A stretch of DNA of 64,000 bases from Acanthococcus lagerstroemiae. Lineage: Eukaryota > Arthropoda > Insecta > Hemiptera > Eriococcidae. Each line of letters starts with the position of its first letter. The first letter of the stretch is position 1. This document shows, in pieces, positions 58,901 to 64,000 of the stretch. The notes beneath the pieces were generated by a model. It was not told the origin of the DNA and made no database searches. It was given only the letters and a program-made list of their open reading frames with translations. The position numbers and the translations under genes are program-made. Location: positions 27,921,312-27,985,311 of the forward strand of contig CM063113.1 of NCBI GenBank assembly GCA_031841125.1, written 5' to 3'.

Positions 58901-59390
58901 CCGACCATCCGAGGATCACGATGCGTTCGCTCATTTTTCGGCGAATAACGTAGGCGGAGGAGAAGGAGTTGTGTGTTCGGCTCGCGGTCGACGTCCTCCC
59001 GGAATACCGGTGAGCAACGCTGGACCTTATGAGATCTATCGTCACCCTGGTTTGGATAGTCTGAAACACGCCCAATCGTCGAGTGTCAGCAAAATGCAGT
59101 ATTCGACTTTCGAACCATCTGCGGCTTCTACTCAGTACAGTCAACAAGCCTTGAACGATGACCGCGTGGGGTTCACTCGAGTACCGCCGGGCTTTGAGTA
59201 CCAGCCACTGCCTGAGCCACCGGCGACGGGCATCTTGAAATACCCATCGCAGCTGCTGGACCAAAATATTGGCTTTGAACACGTCCAGGGGGATGTCGAT
59301 AATCTGGACGCAAATGACCAGCAACGTCAGGTCGCAAATTCATTTCCCAAACGAGTAACCTTCGCATCTCAGTATAATACGTCGTCTTGA
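46863..59390 (+). CDS. Unrecognised multi-exon gene encoding a ~1,060-residue low-complexity protein
   Basis: Proposed exons: 46863-46957, 47048-47139, 47630-47723, 52814-53699, 53758-54618 (or 54576) and 58236-59390. All junctions keep the frame. The total is 3,183 nt, or 1,060 residues plus TGA. The protein has a short charged N-terminus, then long Ser/Pro/Gln/Asn-rich sequence with no signal peptide, membrane segment or known domain that I can see. It ends with a four-fold 31-residue repeat and FPKRVTFASQYNTSS. Codon third positions favour G/C relative to the introns, which supports real coding. I do not recognise the family. Composition suggests an intrinsically disordered scaffold or regulatory protein, but that is inference. 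Splitting into two genes, with an end at 54,642, remains possible. Confidence 0.75.
47048..47139 (+). CDS. Novel gene exon 2
   Basis: The acceptor is caatttcag and the donor CTGA|gtaagt. The exon encodes KISSKQSNDTTGPKQTVDKS, then LNSNNIPVHL. The intron before it is only 90 nt. It leaves one base, which forms ACA with the first two bases of exon 3. Confidence 0.7.
47630..47723 (+). CDS. Novel gene exon 3
   Basis: The acceptor is cattttcag|cag. The downstream alternative AG would give an early stop, so the first is preferred. The exon encodes DSKHECPANLKNSKAACLAF, then YDSEVDSQIDK with the last codon split. The donor is gtaata, which is weaker. It joins exon 4 to read K-NSHYAPN. Confidence 0.65.
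47921..48017. mobile_element. 97-bp hairpin MITE
   Basis: Arms of 38 bp (47,921-47,958 and 47,980-48,017) are reverse complements with two mismatches, beginning ggtggatttacattcgagtc and enclosing about 21 bp. There is no ORF. The near-perfect stem suggests recent insertion or selection for the hairpin. Confidence 0.9.
50061..50262. mobile_element. hAT-type MITE, G-run interior
   Basis: The left end agcggcgtaacta and the right end ggttacgcgcctg are inverted with small differences. The flanks gatgcaag (50,053-50,060) and gatgaaag (50,263-50,270) match at 7 of 8. The interior has a ten-base G run and C-rich tracts and no ORF. Confidence 0.7.
50330..50780 (+). pseudogene. RTE-like LINE C-terminal remnant
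   Basis: Across shifted frames the order YGYEIWTIET, then IEMW, RMLKIKWIEKIRDEEVL, RRVRMMGHNIRHP and SKMKRLAQEREKWRHA can be read. This is the post-RT C-terminal region of RTE-like LINEs. Several stops and at least two frameshifts show it is dead. No RT core is present. Confidence 0.75.
51280..52160 (+). mobile_element. mariner transposon, internally deleted (881 bp)
   Basis: Terminal inverted repeats of about 29 bp begin cgagggtccttcaataagta at the left and mirror it at the right. TA dinucleotides flank both ends (51,278 and 52,161). Transposase remains: an N-terminal HTH region (FLLSENVKPCEIYRRMTAQY, SFYSWVDKFKNGR) in one frame, RRITIEEISSELGASVGTMH in another, and the C-terminal HPPYSPDLAPCNYHLFGPLK. 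The first two catalytic aspartates and roughly 400 bp are deleted between the HTH part and the C-terminal part. The last catalytic position is Asn (CNYHLF) where Asp is expected. It is non-autonomous, but its ends look intact. Confidence 0.93.
52814..53699 (+). CDS. Novel gene exon 4 (Ser/Pro-rich)
   Basis: The acceptor is tgtgttccag. The first base completes the Lys codon of exon 3. The 295 codons begin NSHYAPNKPRRHSDLENSPP. The middle has loosely repeated RCSD/RCSN-Q-T-PPSS segments (about residues 135-225 of the exon). The end is more hydrophobic and Tyr-rich (ASFVPVYYASPDYATMVASQ, then VFCMVPNNVYVNSHP). The frame stays open to 53,798, but the downstream coding frame is +1, so the exon is taken to end at CCA|gtatcg. 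A one-base indel at about 53,716-53,760 would explain the data equally well. Confidence 0.7.
53758..54618 (+). CDS. Novel gene exon 5
   Basis: After a proposed 58-nt intron ending tatccgggcag, the frame begins CAVAAGVQNTSSVEEVPAKE and continues to AKDIANN. It includes a basic patch (KRRTRVGYVLNRKPKEAKPT) that could serve in nuclear targeting or RNA binding. Two donors fit phase 0: AAT|gtgagg at 54,577 and AAC|gtatcc at 54,619. Reading on without splicing gives a stop at 54,642 (VSFLSVM), a possible alternative end. The frame is open for at least 281 codons, far beyond chance. Confidence 0.7.
54948..57009. repeat. 2-kb inverted repeat of Penelope-type terminal sequence
   Basis: The left arm (54,948 to about 55,642) is the reverse complement of the right arm (about 56,335-57,009) with modest divergence. 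Outer ends share taacactcactgattggac and inner ends share tagggtggatcatcatacat. Both arms carry the gaagatggcat, cagccgaaagtgctctg core seen at 4.76 kb. The roughly 690-bp centre has two diverged copies of acttacaatacttt, gctttatag and cttcaat/cttcagt words at about 55,910 and 56,060. Confidence 0.9.
55600..55800. repeat. Penelope leader segment, inverted copy of 57,490-57,690
   Basis: The order ggtggatcatc, ttttcgaatttg, gcctttggtaaaa, taagggatttgtcc, actgaatgttacgcagcgcc occurs here on the + strand and at 57,690-57,490 on the minus strand. It shows that terminal repeat and the start of a coding unit are adjacent in both orientations, as in partially tandem Penelope-like insertions. Confidence 0.75.
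57006..57535 (-). pseudogene. Penelope-like element, C-terminal GIY-YIG endonuclease remnant
   Basis: On the minus strand the translation reads NVTQRLKNAGNAKTYKYAGA, later NTSNGVYTLDCEHCDMTYIT, then KFTTRIKEHEKSQKLKDDKS and LFGKHCNDQGHNNHKLTEKY, ending at TAA (57,008-57,006). GVY followed by YI(T for G), TRIKEH and KH.N..GH are the GIY-YIG nuclease motifs fused to the RT in Penelope-like retroelements, with the CEHC pair typical of them. At least two frameshifts and one stop are present, and the RT domain is missing. The terminal-repeat arm follows directly after the stop. Confidence 0.88.
58236..59390 (+). CDS. Novel gene last exon with 31-residue repeats
   Basis: The acceptor aaaactaatcag fits phase 0 and gives LPQPVFVQPVQMNTAVEPAY. 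Next come a possible helix (DTMALMQMCAGLENMTRG), a Pro/Ser-rich stretch, four tandem 31-residue repeats (58,587-58,958; unit like RFPGTERPRQPSEDRPNC, then QDLNGAAPE), a Gly-rich break and a C-terminal region (PPGFEYQPLPEPPATGILKY, FPKRVTFASQYNTSS). The stop is TGA at 59,388. The upstream in-frame sequence from 58,176 has an alternative ATG, so an independent start cannot be excluded. The long minus-strand ORF opposite is a by-product of the repeat composition. Confidence 0.72.
   Translation, partial: LPQPVFVQPVQMNTAVEPAYVQPSCDNSGLVLQSSIRDTMALMQMCAGLENMTRGTAAPPPLSGVSSQPPVAGSALPTVGREQSVSHSVPFRQHSNSEPLPTNVAPPHQATGYRESNFSQRYPGTERPRQSSEERPNCGQELNGAAPEFAQRFSDPERSRQPSEDRPNCAQDLNGAAPEFAQRFPVTERPRQPSKDRFEYVQESSGAAPESAQRFPGTEMPHRPSEDHDAFAHFSANNVGGGEGVVCSARGRRPPGIPVSNAGPYEIYRHPGLDSLKHAQSSSVSKMQYSTFEPSAASTQYSQQALNDDRVGFTRVPPGFEYQPLPEPPATGILKYPSQLLDQNIGFEHVQGDVDNLDANDQQRQVANSFPKRVTFASQYNTSS
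58587..58958 (+). repeat. 93-bp coding tandem repeat, four units
   Basis: Units start at 58,587, 58,680, 58,773 and 58,866, an exact 93-bp period that keeps the frame. Units 2 and 3 are closest. Unit 4 has decayed at its end. Repeat copy number may vary between individuals. Confidence 0.92.
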
Positions 59391-59730
59391 GCATTATGTT
59401 CCTAGAATTACGGGTGCAGAGATATTTCTGTGATTGAAATTTCTGCGCCTATTTTGTGATTCAGATTATTTTTGGAATATCGTACTATAATCTGATTTCT
59501 ATCATTTTTATTGTTTTTTTTCTAGTGTGGAGAGAAATTTAATTTACTAGTTTTCGTTGCTTTGATATACCGGGTGGCGTTATAACGTTTACCTTTTTCT
59601 TTTTTCTTTGTTCTGTTCCTGAGATTTCTAGTTTCGTTAAGTTTTTTTTTTATGTTGTTCATAACATTTAGTTCTACGGTTTGAATATTCCTTTTCGCGG
59701 CGGTTTTTAATAAACAAAAGCGCACGATTA
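59391..59730 (+). other. 3' UTR of the novel gene (probable)
   Basis: AT-rich sequence after the TGA, up to and slightly past the polyadenylation signal at 59,709. Confidence 0.6.
59709..59714 (+). terminator. Candidate polyadenylation signal of the novel gene
   Basis: AATAAA in ggtttttaataaacaaaagc, 319 bp after the stop codon, the first canonical hexamer downstream. Confidence 0.6.
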
Positions 59731-62700
59731 ATTTTAAGCCGGTATTCGTATCATTAAACGTAGCTTTTATATGAGCTCGTTGATATTATTGTACTTTTTT
59801 CAGTTTTTATCTGGAAAATTAATTTCCTTTTTGTTTTATTGGTGTATTGTACGTGTTTTGACTTTTGAAGAAAGAAAAAATGAAGCATGCTACTGATCGC
59901 ATTTATTTGATGGTCCTATGCAGTTACGGAAAGAATATTGAATAGATGGAGACATTGTTGGGAAGTTGAATATGTTGGTATAGAGTGTGGGATGATAATT
60001 TTAATTAGCGTATTTGATGTCCTCGGTCATGGTGTACCAAAGCTTCTAAAGAGCAGAGACCAGAAAGTTTTGTGGTTTTTCTTCTCCGAGAACTAATCTT
60101 CGTAGCGGAAAATACGACCTTAAAAATATTCTGTTGGAAATTTATACTCAAATGTGAACTCCCGCATTTATTTCATATCTGCCTCAGAAACATCGTGCAG
60201 AGAAGGTTTACAAAAGCCTTCTCTCTAATTAATACAAGCCTTATAGGCGAAAACGTAGAATTTTTATTTTCCTAATTTCACCGAGCTTGGGGTAAAAAAT
60301 ATAATGTTGATTACCATGGGCTTCGCTGTTGTCCCCTAGTATCATCCCATTCTGTACCTCTTTAGCTCGCAGATGCCAAAGTTGTTCAACTGTTTGTTTG
60401 CGTTTTACTGGCTTCATAGAGGACTTCAGCCGTGGAGTTTTCGAACTTTCATTAATAGGAATAACAACTCGGAAAGTGCGACGCTTAAAAACAGAGCTGG
60501 AGTGAATAAAAATACTTGGAGAGGGAAGGAATTTAAAAGACAAAAATAGCGACTGAAATTTCTACAATTTCACTGACAAGCAAAATAATCAAGTCGTCAC
60601 TTTCCGAATTTCGCTGATTAGCTACGTGATTTTGTCGAGAATACCAAAGATACTCCACTCCAGTGAAAACACTTTAAAACATGACTGACCTCTATTTCAA
60701 AGTATTTGAAATAGAGTCAAAATGACTCTTCCACAGCCGTGAGGACTTCTTCAGACGTGATCAGCACTTTCTAAGTCTTTTCAGGATCCTTAAAGACTCG
60801 ATTAGGCTAGGTACTTTTCTTTGTCTGGGAAGGACAGTGCCCCCCCTCGCTCTCGCGTGTATTCACGTCTGATTATTATATACAGTATTGATTTGGTTTT
60901 TGTTGACTAGAATAGGATCACCTTATTGATGAAACACCAAATCGAGATAGGTACTTGTGAAGAAGAAGGCGGTTGAAAATTGGAAAACTACAAATACACA
61001 ATACGGATTTCAATTTTCGGATTGGAAGTAAGTAAAACCGAGCTATCAGCGCTACCCTTCCATTCTTATAAATGCCGTCTACATTGCTTTATCATTTTCA
61101 GTAGGAATGATCAGTACCGAATTTGGATGAAATGCGGCTCGGACTCACGATTAAAAGCGCCTCCTCTCCATCAGAAAATATTTTGAACTTTGTTAAAAGG
61201 AAAACAAGGCTGCTTGTTCTCTTTTTTTTAAATTTATTTTGCTGGTCTTTCTTTCTTGGTGACTTCCTCCTTTTTACTACATTTTTTTAAAGCACCCTCT
61301 CAGACGCTTTTGGGCCATGGCCGCCCGTTTGGCCCCTTGAGCAAACCCAGTACTGGGAAGTTGAGAAACGGAAATTCCAGAAACCCCTTGGTTTTTAACG
61401 AGGGACCGGTATCTACTTTTTTGAGCAGATAACCATGAACCAGAACCCTTTTAAATTTCCAGGTTCCGTCTTCGAACCTCATATTTTTTCTAATTTATTC
61501 TCGAAAAGGAATTATTCTCCAATTGCCATGATGGCTTTTTAACCTTCAAGGCCTTTCCAATTTTTTGAATTGAGAAAAACAATGGAACTGAACCGGAACT
61601 TTTAAAAACTATACACGAACCAGAACCGAAACTTATCGAAACTAGGGTAATAAACGTACTCTTTACCGGATTTATGGAATGAATTGGAGGATTGGGGGGG
61701 GGGGGGTTAGAAACAATGCACAACATTTTTTGCCCTCTCTTTGAAACATCTCACAGACTTCCTTTAATATCTAATAAAAGTGAAGAGAGAAGTGTAGCAT
61801 TACAAAAATTTCTTTCTTTCTTTCCCTTTTTCTTTCTTCTTCTTTTTCCCCCTTTTCTTTAGGTTCCTTTTTTTTTAATTGGGGGAGGGGGGACTTCCCC
61901 CTCCCCCTAAATCCGCCACTGATAGAGTATAATGCACCCTTATCAGCATGCGACTTTGAAGTACTCTCCCTTTTATACTCGGCATACTCTTGAGTACTCT
62001 TCATCAAATTTCAACTTTGTTCACAAAAAAGAAAAAAAAAATTAAGTAAGTAAGGTAAACTACTAATTACAGCCACGCACGGTCTAATTGGGGGTGCGGA
62101 GATGCAAATGCATCCCGGGCCTTTCGACCTACTGTGGCCTTGTGGGCCCCTTTTGTCGCAATCCACAACATCACTGAAAAGATTTTTATTTGTTAATCGG
62201 GCCCCTTACGTTTTGCATCCCAAGAATTTAATCGTCAGGCCGTGCCTGACTTTTCAACCTCAAAATAAACCCACTCTTATTGAAGGAAAAAAAAAATTGA
62301 ATATAATATGATTCATAATGAAGGTCTAGACTTCACTATAACATACTGTGAGGACAAGATGAACTGTTTAAGGCTTGTGGAACACTAAATTTTTTTGTAA
62401 CACCATTTTTTTCCAATTTTGAAAAGTCTACTACATTAGCATCACTGGAAGAACTTTTTTATTCTGTTTATAATTTTGTGGCGATTATTTCTACTTGTCA
62501 TATTAGCTGGCGCTGATGGTTCAAAACAGAAATATTGCAAAATAAAATAAAATAGCCAAAATCAGACCGGTTCCAATTCCGTAATTTTTTTTTTAAATCC
62601 TAATTTGGAAGTGAGAATCGCATAGCTACTAAGTATATAAGTAGCGCTGTTAAAAATATTTCTTATTCTATACAGTTAGTTTATTTATTTTAATTTTTTT

Positions 62701-64000
62701 TTTTTTTTAAACAAGAATTTGATATTATTTGATCTAGTTTTGTTGCTTCCTTCAGAAAAAATGCATACTCCAAAAATCTACCAAATTAGGATCAAAACAA
62801 ATTCCTACCAAATCAGGATCACTTTTTTTTTGGGGGGGGGGGAAGTCTGAACTAATGTCTTTAAAAATTTTTTCACTCAAATGAAGAGCAGCCACATGGC
62901 CACGCTGACATGAACCAAACTACAAGGTGAAAAAAGTTGAACAGCGCTTTATAAATCAACATTGAAGAAGAAAATTATTTGTTTAAAGACGTGTCCAAAT
63001 TGGGAGAAGGTGCATTTTTCAAAATATATTTTATGTGGAAATATTCTTTAAAAGAATATCTGAAAACGAATTTTGTGTGAATTGCAATTTTGACGAGAAT
63101 TTTTAAGTTGAAATAGGCCTCGCACATTGGCCAAAAATGTTCCATCACAGACTCATATTTTTATCCTGTTTTTCAATGCATCTAGCAGAAGTCATAACCA
63201 TTTCTAACTGGAGTTGATGATCGGAGGTAAAAAATCGAGAGTAATGAAATATTATGGCTGGATGACTGAATGCTGGAACATTTCAATTTTCCTTTTTTCA
63301 TTAATACTTTTTTTTTTTTTCCTCTAGTAAAAAGTGGAAATTTGAGAAAACGTACTTGCAGTAACAAGAAAGAGTAACCCATAGCCACATGCTACTTTTT
63401 AAAAACCTTAATTTTAAGATGTTAACTAATGTATGTATTACATTAAAGATTATTTTGAACTCTCTCTTAATAATATTGTTGGGGCAGATACGAGAAGAAG
63501 TACAAATTTGTGTAGAACTTTAGGCAGAATACTTTTATGACAGTAATTTTGCGCTACAATCCTTAATAAGGTGGAGTGAAAATGGCCAAATGATTTTTTT
63601 CCTTATTTTTTCGACGGGCAGGACGATTTTGTTATCTTCTAATCTAAATACAATGAGTGCAAAATTTGTGCGAAAAATATTGAAATTTTTCATAAGTAAC
63701 CTTAATTTGAAATCTGAGGTGCAAGATTTGACCGATAAACAAGCAAATTCACTACTTGAAGAGGGTCTGCTGGAAAATAATACTGACCCAGCTTTTATTT
63801 TCGCGGTCCTCAGAAATGATGTCAGAAAAAAAAAAGACCTATCGATAGTCCTGTTTTCGGTCTTTTTTTTTTTCTTAACATAAGAGCTGATAGATGAAAT
63901 GTAATTCGGATGACACTTACAGGAGCGGTATTCTCGAAAAGTTGTTACGGTAACCACTCGTAACAACTAGTCCCAAGGTGGTGTTATGAGTGGTTATGAG
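59731..64000. other. Downstream region without a convincing gene
   Basis: Dispersed repeats and homopolymer tracts dominate. A short-period array remnant lies at 60,700-60,810. A MITE end (cccctaaatccgccactg) with G/C runs lies at 61,875-61,922. Repeat copy B lies at 62,076-62,246, and poly-T/G runs near 62.70 and 62.83 kb. ORFs at 60,241-60,543 (minus) and 63,590-63,883 (plus) have no recognised domain. Confidence 0.6.
62076..62246. repeat. Dispersed 166-bp repeat, copy B
   Basis: Second copy of the repeat at 27,123-27,288. Here the ends are inverted (gcacggtctaatt against the facing taatcgtcaggccgtgc), supporting a TIR element of about 170 bp. The interior shares gagatgcaaatgcatcccgg with copy A. 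Confidence 0.75.

Noticed and set aside
58626..59324. 232-codon minus-strand ORF opposite the last exon of the novel gene
   Set aside because: It is the antisense of a repetitive GC-rich coding exon. The 93-bp repeat keeps the opposite frame open as well. The + strand has the better splice and stop context.
1..64000. CRISPR array, operons or prokaryotic genes
   Set aside because: Introns, polyadenylation signals and insect transposons show a eukaryotic nuclear sequence. The periodic repeats are satellites or element remnants without spacer structure.

Overview
This is nuclear DNA from an animal, almost certainly an insect. Two spliced genes lie on the + strand, with long AT-rich introns, GT..AG splice sites joined in phase, and abundant decayed transposable elements (non-LTR retrotransposons, a mariner, a Penelope-like element, hAT-type MITEs, a tRNA-derived SINE). 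The amyloid-precursor-like protein is of the insect Appl type: no Kunitz insert and a C-terminus ending in [13 protein letters not shown]. The many G/C homopolymer runs and the transposon mix would suit a hemipteran, but the species cannot be named from the sequence.

Layout. 1-930: decayed reverse transcriptase on the minus strand, split by an inserted repeat. 4.56-5.03 kb: Penelope-like fragments including a spacer-less 156-bp palindrome. 5915-40513: the Appl homologue. Nine exons rebuild 604 residues: second part of the growth-factor-like domain, copper-binding domain, acidic and Thr-rich linker, E2 helical domain, linker, transmembrane segment, cytoplasmic tail. The first exons (signal peptide, start of the growth-factor-like domain) were not found and probably lie upstream of the window. 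Its introns hold an RTE-like RT pseudogene (13.3-14.4 kb), degenerate minisatellite arrays (7.9, 16.4, 27.4, 35.5, 38.7 kb), a 3-kb RNase H-bearing LINE (27.7-30.7 kb), a second RTE-like copy (32.7-34.3 kb), several MITEs and a SINE (39.1 kb).

40.5-46.9 kb: Appl 3' UTR and intergenic sequence with another RT fragment. 46863-59390: an unrecognised multi-exon gene (about 1,060 residues, low-complexity, Ser/Pro/Gln-rich). It has a frame switch near 53.7 kb, best explained by a 58-nt intron, and a 31-residue repeat present four times in its last exon. Its introns carry a perfect-stem hairpin MITE (47.9 kb), an internally deleted mariner (51.3-52.2 kb), LINE remnants, and a 2-kb inverted repeat tied to a Penelope-like GIY-YIG fragment (54.9-57.7 kb). 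59.4-64 kb: 3' UTR, dispersed repeats and no convincing gene.

Appl is a neuronal type I membrane protein in insects. The second gene has no visible functional link to it beyond being adjacent on the same strand. No wholly new system such as an operon or defence island is present. The most unusual items are the second gene, the head-to-head Penelope palindromes, the family of G-run hAT MITEs with 8-bp target duplications, and an antisense exon-like block inside the Appl intron.
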